Below, one piece after another: positions 1 to 11,069 of a stretch of DNA of 64,000 nt. Positions within the stretch are counted from its first letter, which is position 1. Every line of letters starts with the position of its first letter. Position numbers and translations under genes: made by a program. This DNA is from Nymphaea colorata (Eukaryota > Streptophyta > Magnoliopsida > Nymphaeales > Nymphaeaceae): NCBI RefSeq assembly GCF_008831285.2, contig NC_045143.1, forward strand, positions 23,932,302-23,996,301, written 5' to 3'. The notes beneath the pieces are model-generated. The model worked only from the letters and a program-made list of their open reading frames with translations. It had not been told where the DNA came from and ran no database searches.

Positions 1-1928
1 AACTGTACATTTCATAAAATGTGATGTCTTTTCCCTTCACCTTAAACATGTAGACCTCACGATTACATATAAAATTTACATAAAAGTATTGCAAGTGTAA
101 GAGAGATAGAGTGAATTAATTATATGTCTCAATGTTGTTACACATACAAGCATTATCTCCTACTCATATTTATACTGATATTTACAATATTTAGACTGTT
201 TATGCGTTCAATTATTTATTCATCATGGCGCAGTGTATGGTAGCTCCATCATCACATATAGTCAATTCTTCGAGTTTTTTACTCATATTAAGTATCTCTT
301 TTCATGCATTCTCCAGTTTGTTGATAAAAATGTAGGTTGTCTTCTTTTGACATATGCATACCATATATATTACATTGCCATTGAAAAAAATTGAAACAGA
401 TAGCTAGTCGATAGCAATTAGAAATACCATTAAACAATTTAAATCATATTACTTAATTGTCACACCTGTAAAAAAGTCTCTCTAACTTTCGACCATGTCT
501 TATTGTACAAATTGATAAATAGCTCACAATTACAGCGACAATTTCAACAACCAAAGGCACCTCCCATTCAACAATGTTATTAAATACTAAATAAACATAG
601 ATTATCTTAAAATAAAAAAGTTTGTCCCGATCAATAAATATAGCTCATCAAAATCAACCCATAGTCCAAAATAATGAAGAAGAGCAGCTCATTCCAATCA
701 GTATATTCATCGAGAACTGTAATGATCCATACACATCAAGTTAAAGGTACATTATGTGTTCATAATTGAGAAGATGGAGTTTCATCTAATTCATTCAAGT
801 AATGGTAGTATATTTCTTGACCTCATATAGCAAGGCTTTGGTCAAGTTAATATACCATGACATATGAAGTTTCCTTAGTAAACAATGTATAGGATGAACT
901 GCTACCTTGAATGTGACAAGTAAAATATTTTTTTAAGTTACTTGTGCTACTCTATGAACCATATCTTCAATTTAAACTTATAAAATGTGATCATTGTTAG
1001 GAGATTTTATTCAGATTAATGTAGACAATAGTGATAAAGAAGAGCAGCACATTCATGTGGAGAGTCTATCATTTCCATGATGATTCTATCTAGTTACAAG
1101 TCCATGAACACATGAAGTTCCTCCCTAATATTTATACAGAATATATACACATATATTGTTGATTTTGAGCTTGGAACTATGACTATACAAAGAGGACCAT
1201 GAAATGAAGGACATAACTTGCTTTTTGTTATTTTTGACCAACTTTAGAGCCTATATGTTTTGAATGACAATTTAACTTGTATATTATATCATATTCTTTT
1301 TCTCCACATAATGTTATTGGGAAGCATTAAAATGCTACAAATGGAGGACAAGCACTACAGCAAGGATAAAAAATTTGCTCTAACTCTCATATATACAATT
1401 TACAATTTTCAAATCCTTGCAGTAGTTATTCACGGTTCTTGTATGTACTAAATCAGTTTAGTAGGAATCTATCTATAGAACCAATTTTGGGAGAACACAT
1501 TGTAAAAGAAGATTGATATAATTTCAAGTAACCATTCACCATTTTGCTTTAAAGTTCAGACTAGAATACTTATAAAGGTAAATTAAAATGATTCAAAGAT
1601 GTCAATGATAGACAGCAATTGGGGGAAGGTGCCTGCTGGACAATGTGTCCTCAACAGCAGCAGGGAGGATGGGTCGATAGGGGCAGCAACCTCAGTAGCA
1701 CGGAGATATGCACATATGATGGGTTTAACAGGGAAAGGGGGAAAGGCATGAAAGAGATGAGAGAGAGTGGGCAGAGGAAAATAGATAAAAAAAGTTAGAT
1801 TTTGTTACAAGTTGCCCGCCTAATGAGCCAGACATTGATATCAGTTGGTCGGTGTCTTTTGATTGAACCACTCATATCGATGAGTCAGATTGATTTGCTT
1901 ATTGAGTTAAATCCAGATATCCTCTCTC

Positions 1929-1962
<34 letters not shown>

Positions 1963-1964
1963 TA
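1..1964. other. AT-rich intergenic stretch, no gene recognised
   Basis: No reading frame here resembles a known protein; the longest (about 1260-1451) is short and AT-driven. A TA microsatellite sits at about 1931-1960, directly before the MITE-like pair. The rest is unique-looking AT-rich DNA. Confidence 0.6.
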
Positions 1965-2187
1965 ATTGGTGACCCTGACTATCTAAAGTCTCTCATCCAT
2001 CTTAATAGGTCATTCATTCGAAGCAGATGGATAGTTGAAAGAAAAACAAAAAGAAAAAAAATGTGAACTGATACTAGATGATAATGTATTCATGTTCTTG
2101 TTTTTATTTTAACCATCCGTTATATTGGATCACACAATCCTAATTAGATGTTTGGGTGATTCTATTCAGAGTCACCATTCAATTTTC
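1965..2187. repeat. MITE-like repeat, copy 1
   Basis: About 220 bp beginning ATTGGTGACCCTGA. It ends near 2166-2183 with a sequence whose reverse complement is ATTGAATGGTGACTCTGA, so the ends form imperfect inverted repeats. It contains no coding capacity and is bounded by TA-rich DNA. A diverged copy follows at once in the same orientation. Size, inverted ends and AT-rich flanks fit a miniature inverted-repeat element; the superfamily is not assigned. Confidence 0.45.
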
Positions 2188-2200
2188 CTATATATATATA

Positions 2201-2432
2201 ATTGGTGCCTCTAGCTTTTTAGGGTCACCTAATACTCTAAACAAGGTCGTCCATCTCAATTAGATGAATGATGGAGAGAAAAAATAAAGAGAAAACTAAT
2301 ATTAAATGATGAAAATGTTCATCACACTTTTTCTCCTTGTTTGTCTTTTAACCATCTATCATATTGAAGGGAATAACCTTAATTAGATAGCTGGGCAACT
2401 CTGAAAAGACAAAGTCACCGTTCAATTTTCTT
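2201..2432. repeat. MITE-like repeat, copy 2 (diverged, same orientation)
   Basis: It follows the order of copy 1: ATTGGTG start, a purine-rich AAAGAGAAAA-type patch, a TTTTAACCATCTATCATATTG-like core, an AATTAGAT motif, and a GTCACCGTTCAATTTTC end. Similarity is clear by eye but with many substitutions and small indels. The pair may be two insertions into the same TA-rich site or an old tandem duplication. Confidence 0.45.
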
Positions 2433-2618
2433 ATAAATAATATATTGTTAAATTGTAAAAGGTACCATCTGTTGCTAAAAATGTTGCAAAAAGTGATTCC
2501 ATTGCTCAAACATGTCCAAACAATTAGCTGTCACAAATATACATTTTCCAATGGTTTTTAACGACTTAAAATAAAAAATAACCTTCTCCATAGAGGTGGC
2601 CAATTAATTTCAATCCTC

Positions 2619-2641
2619 TCACACACACACACACACACACA
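2619..2641. repeat. (CA)n microsatellite
   Basis: An uninterrupted run of about eleven CA dinucleotides. Confidence 0.9.
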
Positions 2642-2939
2642 ATATCCCTTTACTTGTTTAAACGTTTACGAGGATATGCTGATTCGTCCTTGGAACGTAG
2701 GATAGGAAACCTATTGATGGCAGTTTACTATACCACGCTTGAGACCAACGGAAGAAAGAGGATCATTTTCTCAGCTCCTTATTGTTCAAATATGTTTCCT
2801 TCACGCTAGTACTTGCGGTCTCTCGTTCACATACGAAATGCCCTCTAACCTTTCTTTTACTTAAAATAATATTTAAATACTTTGTTTGTTCTTTTTTTAT
2901 TTATTTGCCTTGTTCTGCAGACAGGTTGAATTTGGTGTC

Positions 2940-4692
2940 TTGTTTCCACATGGAGGCGTAAATAAAGACGTGTGAAGGAGGGAAGAGAGGGGGGAGGGAG
3001 AATTCTGGGTTGATGTCTTGTTTCCCTTCTTTTTCTTGATTCTCAATGCAAAAGCGAGAGAGAGAGAAAGGGAGAAAGAGAGAGAAAGTCTTGTGGGATA
3101 CGCCGTCAGATAAGCGGGGATGAAGGGTAACTGAGGGCTTTTGGTCTTTTTCCTGTCCTCTTGCGTTACCTCCTCTTCGTTTTCCAGTCGGGTCTCAATC
3201 TTGTCTGCTTGCCCTTTGAAGAATCAATCCCTTCCGGGGGAAAAACCCGTAGTTGGTCTTCCTTCTCCATTATTCAACAATCCCAATTCATTTTTTGGTT
3301 TCTTTCTGCTATCTCTTCAATGGATATGTAATTCATTCGGCGTTCATAGATCTGTGCAATCGTATCCTGTGATTTAAGGTTAGGCGTTAACCACCGATCA
3401 ACCTATTAAAGTAATCGTTTTCGTTATATTCCTTGTTCATTTCTTTTCTTTGTGCTTTCCTGTTTTCTTGTGTTTCCATTTATTTGCCTTTTCTGCTTTC
3501 TTGTGTGCGCGTGTGTGCGTGTGTGTGTTAATCACCTTGCTTTTCCTATGGTGAATCTTCTTTACACTGTGTTCTGCTCCTCGCTCTGGCTTTTTCCATT
3601 CTTTCAGTCTGTTTATCCTTCCATTTGCTTGTTGTTGAAAATATTTTTCCAGAGTCAGATTCCTTTATTTATATCACTGTGCATTTATTTGAGGGTTCAT
3701 TTCCTTTGTTCTTGGGATATGTATGGGTTCACTTATTTTCTTCAAGATGTCCTTCAAGTTCTCATGTTTGCAAAGAGGCATTGCTGATTGTTTGGTTATT
3801 TAATGAATCACCTCATAATTGATGGTTAAATTGGTGCACATGTTTGTCCACTGAATCTATTTATTGTATATACAAACTGAGCTTTGGAAATGAAGGTACA
3901 TAGAAGAGTCACTTGGTCGCCGTCAAAATCTGCATTATCGACTAACTCGATTTCTATTTCTCAATGTAGACCACATTGATTCAGCAAGGGGCCTACAACA
4001 GTCACAGGACAACGTGAATATGCGAGCCATTTGCTAAGTAAAGTAGTGTGAAATGTTCCTTCAGCTACATCTTAAAACAACTTATAGGGCATATGTAGGC
4101 TATGACCCATTTTTCTCATTGTAGGAATCTAATGAAAGGTTTTTTGCCTCCTTGATTATGCTCATCTTGTCTTCTCATGGTTCTAGATAGGCAATGCCAC
4201 ATTTTTACCGTTTGTTATTTAGTCAATGATTGCATGTTGATGATAATGCACTTCTTCCTGGATCTGGGTTTATTTATTTTTGTTTGATGTAGATAGTTTT
4301 TTTTTTGTCATGATAAGGTGCTAGCTCTATGTTATTGTCATATGGTGGTAGAACCACATGGTCACAAGTACTTGTCTAGTACAGAGAAGTTACAACTACA
4401 AGTGTCCATGTGGGGACACATTAGTGTTCTTTCTATGTGCATTATAGAGATTTAATTTTTCTTTCAGATGCTGTTGTACTGGACCTCTGTATAATCAACT
4501 GTACATGTTGAAAGTTCATGGTTTTGCTGCTCAAGTTTTGGAATCATAATCTAGCTGTATGTTCCCATTCAGGAGATATGATGTTAACCTTGTAAGTTGT
4601 TGCAAGGCATTTGATTAAACTTCATTCTCTGCTCCATCTGCCTACTTGGTGCTAGGCCATTTATGGGATAAACTGTGGCCTTTGCACATTTC
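2940..4692 (+). promoter_or_regulatory. Putative promoter and 5' leader region of the WDR26-type gene
   Basis: No other gene is seen between the MITE pair and the start codon at 4693. A purine-rich GA tract (about 2975-3090) followed by CT-rich sequence to about 3500 resembles plant core-promoter and leader composition. A possible leader intron runs from a GTTAGG donor near 3378 to a pyrimidine-rich TTCCCATTCAG acceptor ending near 4572. If the leader exon starts there, it holds two tiny upstream ORFs before 4693: ATG-ATG-TTA-ACC-TTG-TAA, and ATG-GGA-TAA. The transcription start and this intron are inferred, not shown. Confidence 0.3.
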
Positions 4693-5484
4693 ATGGGAGG
4701 TGTAGAGGACAATGAACCACCTTTGAAACGTGTCAGATCATCACCTGAAGAATTGAGGAGTGTCTCAAAGAACTCGTCTCTTATAGAGCCTATTGGCTCT
4801 TTTGGAGACACAATGGCAAAATCTTTACCTTATGTAAGGAACGAGACAGTCGGTTCTATGGGTGTTATAAAAAAGGTGGAATTTGTCAGGATAATTACAA
4901 AGGCTCTCTATACCATGGGTTATGAGAAAAGTGGTGCACTTCTGGAAGAGGAATCTGGAATACCACTACATTCACCCACTGTCAGCTTGTTCATGCAGCA
5001 GGTTCTTGATGGAAACTGGGATGAAAGTGTCACCACATTGGGAAAAATTGGACAGTTGGAAGATAGTGTATTCAAGTCTGCAACTTTTTTGGTATTTGAG
5101 CAGAAGTTTTTTGAGCTTCTTGAAAATGGTGATGTTCTTGATGCATTGAAGACACTGAGAATGGAAATTGCACCTCTATGTATAAAGAAGGATAGAGTGC
5201 ACGAGCTTGCAGGTTGCATTATATCTCCTTCTCTATGTAATGAACTTGTGCTTGGAAACAAGGGTCTGCTGCATCGAAGTACGCGCTTCAGGCTTCTTGA
5301 AGAACTGCAGAAGTTGCTTCCTCCTGCTGTTATGGTACCTGAAAGGAGGCTGGAGTATCTGGTTGAACAGGCTCTTACTGTGCAAAGAGAATCATGCATC
5401 TTCCACAACTCTGTGGATAGTGCACTTTCTCTCTACACTGATCATCAGTGTGGGAGAGATCAGATTCCCACCAAGACAATTCAG
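4693..5484 (+). CDS. WDR26: WDR26-type gene, coding exon 1 (LisH and CTLH)
   Basis: Encodes residues 1-264. LisH is recognised in [20 protein letters not shown] and the following [12 protein letters not shown] follows with [13 protein letters not shown] and [20 protein letters not shown]. The segment ends in [18 protein letters not shown], the linker that leads into the propeller in plant WDR26. The donor is CAG|GTCAGA at 5485. A short in-frame extension after 5484 stops in the intron and is not coding. Confidence 0.93.
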
Positions 5485-8400
5485 GTCAGAGTTTGTTCCT
5501 TTGTTTCAAAATGACTTATCTCAATAATTCCATGGGTCTGACCGTCTGAGTGCCTTTGTTTGGTTAAAATAGATTGTCAATAGTAGACGTAAGTGATCTT
5601 TTCCTCTTCTCTTGTTTGAGCTTTGAGCTACTATTCAGCACTTAGTAATTATAAAGTACACTTGTTAACTAAATGATGAAGAATTTTTTTCCTTATTTGA
5701 AGAGACTGGTGACTTGCATACATGCTCAAGTTTTCAGTAGCATTGGATACTAATATTCAGATTATAATCTTGCAGTGTTACTGTACTTGATTCACAATAA
5801 CATTTTTATGTCTACAATTACTTTCTATATATTTTAGTTGTTGCATTTGAATATTATCTACTTCGAGTGACTATCCCTTACTAGTCTCTTGAGGGGCTTC
5901 ATTGACTTGTGTCTGACTTCCAATTTTAATACATTCTAGATATTGGATGGAAGATCATCAGATTAGTTAATAAATAATACGATCTTGATGGTTGAACTTG
6001 TCTAGCATGCCTTTTCCTCTTTTCTGTTGACTGGATCTCGTTTTCTCACTTCTTGGTAATTGAAATTGATACATAGGGGTGCTATGGGAGCCACAGGAAA
6101 GCATTTGCATGACTTATCCACTTGCTGACAAGAGCTGAGAGTCTTCAACTTTCTTGACTTTTCAAAGAAGTGGTGAAAGTACCTTTGGATGTTGTAATGC
6201 TGAGATAGTACTAGTCCACTAGAATCAATTTATGGATATGCTTCTGTAGTCAGACAATGATCCTGTGTATTAATAATTTTGCTGGTATCTTCATCGTCCA
6301 ACTGTGTGAATTCTTTGTTTTCTTTCCTTGAGGTTTCTGCACAGGAGATTCTAGTATTTTTTTTAAACTTTAAAGTTTAGATACTTTTTGTTAGATTATT
6401 TATGGAAGTGGATGTTCTTATTGGTCATTTGGTTTGCTGGTTTCCTACCTTAAGAGTCTCACGTTTAGGCTGAAGTACTTACATAGGATGTTGGTTATTG
6501 CATGAAGTTGGTGTAATTTTACTTCGCAGCAAACTAAATAGAGTGCAAATGTGTTACATTGCACCCACCTGTTTTCGTTGTTAATATCTTTTAGATCATA
6601 TATGCTTAACTGTATTCTTTATTTTCCTTATTTTGTTCTTGTCAGCAGAAAAGCAGTAAACTGCTATCTGCCATCCAATATGGGATAGGAGTCTGATCAC
6701 AAAATATTGGCCCAGACAGCAAGATGCAATTCCGTGATTGTCAAAAATATTGCTGAATTTTCCAAAAAAGAAAATGCAAGAAACAGAGTAGGAAAAAATT
6801 TGATATTTGAAAAAATACTAAAAAGAAATAGTACATTTTTAATTTTTATTATGTTTTTAAATATATTTTAAACAGTTATGTTTCTTTTATTATTTTAGTA
6901 ACTATTTTAGATTTGATCAATGATTTTGCAAGATAATTAATATAAAGCTCAAATTTCAATTTTTTTTCCAAATCTTTTTAAATTTTTAAATTCCATGACT
7001 TTGATAAAGAACAAACATACAATTTAATGCCCGAGAAAAATCTTGTTGGTAAAGAATAATGTTTGTGATAATGTTTTAATCTATGGCTACAATGAGGCCA
7101 TATGATGAGTGAAATGATCAAAGTATCACTGTGGAGCTATTGTCTTTTAGTGAAATTTGTTTAGCTAGAGCTTGAGCTTGCATTAGTAGAGGCTTATAGC
7201 CTCATGTTATTAAGTTGGATCTTTCTAGAGTTGGACCTGGTGACTTTTTCTTTTTCCTTTTTTTTCTTAAGATTAGCTTGGTGCAACTCTCTATGGTTAT
7301 TGTCCATGTCAGATTTCCTGGTATGCGTGTTGCATGTTCCAGATATTTAGCTTTATCAATAGATTTTTGCCTTCTATTAAAGTATTGTATGTACTTCTCA
7401 TTGTCATTAAGTAATATATGTTTTGTATTTTGAAATGTATATTTACTTTCCTGCTTCTTTATTCTTGTGTTTAGATTGAACATTGTTGTTGCTTGTTTTC
7501 AGGTGTTGCAAAAACACCGTGATGAAGTCTGGTTTTTACAATTTTCCCATAATGGGAAGTACTTGGCTACAGCATCTCAGGACTGCACGACAATGATATG
7601 GAAGGTGACCATGCTCTATTTAGTTTAGAATCTAGATAATAGTTTTGGTCACAGCTTTTAGTTACATGAAGGCATTTTTGTTACCAAAATGTCTTAAAAT
7701 TGACATTTTTATATATGCATTACTGCTGTTTGATATCAAAGGTTTTGGTTGTAGGTGATCTTTTGAATGCTTCGGGAAATACATGGCGTAAAAGAACAAT
7801 AACATGAGGAAAATTTTATCTTCTTCTACTAAGGGACTTAGTGGATAATTTTATCTCACGATTGATGTCATGTTGTGCGAACTCTTTTCAGTTAAGAGTC
7901 AAGTGTGGAATTTGAACATATCTAAGGGAATTGGATGGTATTTGATATAATGTAAAATGAATTGTCTCTTGGAATTGTGGTAAGGAATGTTGTACATATT
8001 GCTGTAATTGGAAGAGCCTACAGGAGTTCATACCTGACTAGGAGAGTCATCTTAGATTCTTAAGGCTTTTGGAGGACACAAGCTATGTTCCAAAGCTTGA
8101 GGTACCGAGTCAGACAAGTTTGGACATTTGACACTGACACACTCGTTCATTAGTCAGAATATGGCATTTTTTCAAGTTATATATGGAAATTTGAACCTAA
8201 CATCTCTCTCTCTCTCTCCCCCCTTCTCTGTGAGAGGGATAATACATCACCTGCTGTCCGCCTGTCCCTTTTCTTTTCTGAAAATTGGAGGCAGAGGAGG
8301 AAAAGAAAGGGCAATATATTTTATATCCTTTGTCTAACCAATCTTCTGGATTAAAGAGAGAGGGCAGAACATGACTTGCCTTTCCCTCCTTTGTCTTGAT

Positions 8401-11069
8401 GCAATGGAAGGAAAGTAGAAGAAGCCCCTTCTCCCCATTTGTCTGCATCCCAATTCTTCAGGTCAGTGAATCTTCTTCTTACTGCCTCCTTTTTCCTGGA
8501 AATTTCAAAAAGACAAAGGGAGAGTAACGCCTCCTTGGGGTTTGGGGTGGTTGTTGGGGGGGGGGGGTGGTTGGTGGGTGGTGGGGAGGATGGATTCCAG
8601 TCGTACTATATATATAGCACTGTGGTAGACCATTGCTTTATTTGGTAGCCTTCATTCTTGAAAATGGAAAAGAGCCAACATTTATTTGTCTTAGTTGGCA
8701 GCTTATAATCATTTGACTTCACAAGGTTGAATGGTTAAAGACAGTGCACATAATGCTTATATAGTCATATGTTTAAACACATCTAACTATTTAGTCTTTC
8801 ATGTGTCCTACTTTGAGTGTTTACCATTTATGCTATCTAATATTATATGCTTGTGTCAAGTGTCCAGTGCACATAATGCTCATGGATGTCTACTTTGACC
8901 TGCTTTATTGATCATGGGTTGAGTTGGTCCAAAGCTGTTTATTATCTATAATTGTATTAAAGTATGTCAAATCCAAAATCAATCTTATTGCTGTCTGGAG
9001 AATGCATGCCTGTGGCTCTTAAAAACTTTGAACTTGTTGGAGCACTTCTTTGTGATGCATGTAAATTTTGAGTGTATTGTTTTAATTATATGCAAAATTT
9101 TGAATATTGATGCAGTCACTTCTTGTGTACATTCAGATAAACAACCACTCTGAGGTGTCATTGAGGCATGTATTAGCAGGACATCGCAAACCAGTGTCTT
9201 TTGTCTCATGGAGTCCTGATGATCATAAGCTGTTGACTTGTGGCATTGAAGAAGTTGTCCGTTGCTGGGACATTGAATCTGGTAATTGCTTGCAAATATA
9301 CGAGAAAAGTGGTCTTGGCTTGGTCTCATGTGGGTGGTTCCCAGGTGGCACGAAGCTATTTACTGGTGTTAATGATAAAAGTATTTGTGTATGGGATTTA
9401 GATGGAACGGAGGTCGATTGGTGGAAAGGTCAGCGTGCTGTTAAGATGTCTGACATGGTGTTCATGAAAGAAGGAACTATGATAAGCATGAATAAGGAGA
9501 CTAGCATTCTTTTGCAGAATAGGGAAACAAGGGCTGAGAGGGTAATTCTAGAAGACAATTCTATTACTTCATTTTCAATATCAAAAGATGAAAGGTACAT
9601 ACTCGTGAATCTGTCAAATGAGGAGATTCACTTATGGAGCATAAAAGATGATCCAAGGCTCATGGCCAAATATAAAGGGCACAAGCGTACTCGGTTGGAT
9701 ATACGTTCTTGTTTTGGTGGATCAGAGGAATCATTTGTTGCTAGTGGTAGTGAAGATTCACTGGTACATAATCCCCCCTCTTCCTCTTTCTCTCTGGTGG
9801 TTACAATCATTTTTTAGTGTTTACATTGAATATTTTGTGGATCCGAAAAATTGTTCTACAAATCTTTTTTGCATAGTGTGCATTCATTAATGTTAATTTG
9901 AGGGACATTTTTTGAAAATTTAAGTAGATGCTCAAAACATTGTTAGAATTTTCCACTATAAACTTGTTTTTCTAGTCTAGAAATTATCTGAATTTTGTTA
10001 AAAGTGAACCACAGTGTTCACATCTAGAAAGCTGATTGATACACGTTGCCTATAACTATGACATTTTACTTGCAGGATATCATATATTTAATGATACAAC
10101 ATACAAGCTGCAGTCTTGTTAGCTCACCGCTTAACTGTAGCTAAAGTTTGTTGATTTGGTGCGTAGTTTCTGTTGGCTTATCTAATGTAAGTTGATAGTT
10201 GAGACAAGAAGGGGATCTGCCAGGCCATCTGTATAATGCCGGTTGCAGTTCTACAAGTCTCTTTCACAGTGCTTGAGATAACAGTGTAGTTTGACTGCCC
10301 TACAGCTAGGGCGAGTCTAAATGTACACTAGAAAGCTTCATATGTTCCCTTTCCTATTTTATGGTGGAATACCTGTCTGTTGTTTCTTCATGCCTTAGAC
10401 GTGAATCGCCTGGGGACGTGGAGTGAATTTTGGTGACCATAGTCTGCAGGTTCATTACCTTGTACCTGTTTCAAGATCTGATGTAGCAAACTGATAATTG
10501 TTTAGTATGCTAACCAATACATAAACTTTCTGTGATACTGGTAAAATCTGGCTTTGCTGGATGGTGGTGTAGGTGGTTTAGGATCTCAATGCCTTCTCTG
10601 ATGCACTGTGCATGACATAGACATTTTTTCATGGAGCTGACGTTGACCAATCAAATATTATGTAGGGTTTGTTTTATTTGGATGTTTAATGAAACAAAAT
10701 TAGTTCGTTCATTGGATGGTAATTGCGGATATTTCCTCGTCTTCTTACCTTTTGCTTTATTAGCTCAAATTGTACTTTGCTTAGTCTTCTCTTTCTTTTT
10801 TCTCCCTTTTTTTTATTTTTTGGGGTTGTTGGCGGTGTTGCATGCGGGTTCAGGTTTACATATGGCACAGAGGTACAGGAAAGCTTCTGGAGAAACTTCC
10901 AGGGCATTCAGGAGCTGTGAACTCTGTGAGTTGGAACCCTGTCAATCCACACATGTTTGCATCAGCAAGCGATGATTGGACTGTACGAGTTTGGGGTCTT
11001 AGTGATTCTGATTTGAGGCTTGTGAATGGGTGTTCCAGTAATGGCCACATATGCAATGGAGTTGGATGA
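4693..11069 (+). CDS. WDR26: WDR26-type LisH-CTLH-WD40 repeat protein (four coding exons)
   Basis: Spliced CDS 4693-5484, 7503-7604, 9137-9763 and 10854-11069 gives 578 residues, close to the roughly 590 of plant WDR26 proteins as I recall them. All introns are GT-AG and phase 0, and the frame stays open to TGA at 11067. The start is the ATG of [13 protein letters not shown], the conserved plant N terminus; the frame runs further upstream only to a GTG. Domain order: acidic/basic N-tail, LisH (about residues 62-94), CTLH (about 98-158), CRA-like helices (to about 230), then seven WD40 blades (265-560). Family knowledge: WDR26 (yeast Gid7 homologue) is a scaffold and substrate-receptor subunit of the GID/CTLH E3 ubiquitin ligase, with LisH/CTLH for oligomerisation and the propeller for partner binding. 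No damaging change is visible. Function here is inferred by homology. Confidence 0.93.
5485..7502 (+). other. WDR26-type gene, intron 1 (2018 bp)
   Basis: GT at 5485 and AG at 7501-7502, after a T-rich tract. T-rich and AT-rich throughout, with no conserved reading frame. The frames at 7202-7483 come from poly-T/poly-A runs and are not genes. Confidence 0.85.
7503..7604 (+). CDS. WDR26: WDR26-type gene, coding exon 2 (first WD40 blade)
   Basis: A 34-codon exon starting [20 protein letters not shown] and ending TTMIWK, a complete first WD40 blade with its WD-like IW terminus. Acceptor TTTTCAG|GTG, donor AAG|GTGACC. It is too short to stand out as an open frame alone; it was placed by homology and phase continuity. 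Confidence 0.92.
7605..9136 (+). other. WDR26-type gene, intron 2 (1532 bp)
   Basis: GT at 7605. Two AGs lie near the 3' end. The one at 9135-9136 (ACATTCAG) was chosen because it joins IWK to [12 protein letters not shown] at the length expected for plant WDR26. The earlier one (near 9114) would insert about seven extra residues. A CT microsatellite (about 8201-8222) and a G-rich run (8537-8590) lie inside. Confidence 0.8.
8537..8590 (+). repeat. G-rich tract with a 12-G run in intron 2
   Basis: Many G-runs on the coding strand, including an unbroken run at 8556-8567 followed by GGTTGGTGGGTGGTGGGG. This pattern is compatible with G-quadruplex formation in the pre-mRNA or the non-template strand. 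Function is inferred only. Confidence 0.6.
9137..9763 (+). CDS. WDR26: WDR26-type gene, coding exon 3 (WD40 blades 2-6)
   Basis: 209 codons in one open frame. Visible blades: [17 protein letters not shown] to VRCWDI, then SICVWDL, the degenerate [13 protein letters not shown] block, [17 protein letters not shown] to IHLWSI, and [18 protein letters not shown], which is completed by exon 4. The YKGHKR segment before the sixth blade is typical of plant WDR26. Donor CTG|GTACAT at 9764; readthrough reaches a stop near 9815. Confidence 0.93.
9764..10853 (+). other. WDR26-type gene, intron 3 (1090 bp)
   Basis: GT at 9764 and AG at 10852-10853, after a long pyrimidine tract (about 10740-10830). No conserved coding sequence was recognised. 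Confidence 0.85.
10854..11069 (+). CDS. WDR26: WDR26-type gene, last coding exon (blade 6 closure and blade 7)
   Basis: Begins [20 protein letters not shown] and continues to [13 protein letters not shown], the last blade, then a short tail [13 protein letters not shown] and TGA. Plant homologues end in a similar GSSSNG-type tail, so this is taken as the true C terminus. The usual Gly of the SASDDGT motif is Trp here, which is not expected to disrupt the fold. Confidence 0.93.
   Translation, partial: VYIWHRGTGKLLEKLPGHSGAVNSVSWNPVNPHMFASASDDWTVRVWGLSDSDLRLVNGCSSNGHICNGVG

Noticed and set aside
4920-5408. 162-codon minus-strand frame inside WDR26 exon 1
   Set aside because: A shadow of the conserved sense exon; Ser/Cys-rich, with no known motif.
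8128-8648. Overlapping short frames near the CT and G-rich tracts
   Set aside because: Inside WDR26 intron 2 and driven by simple repeats.
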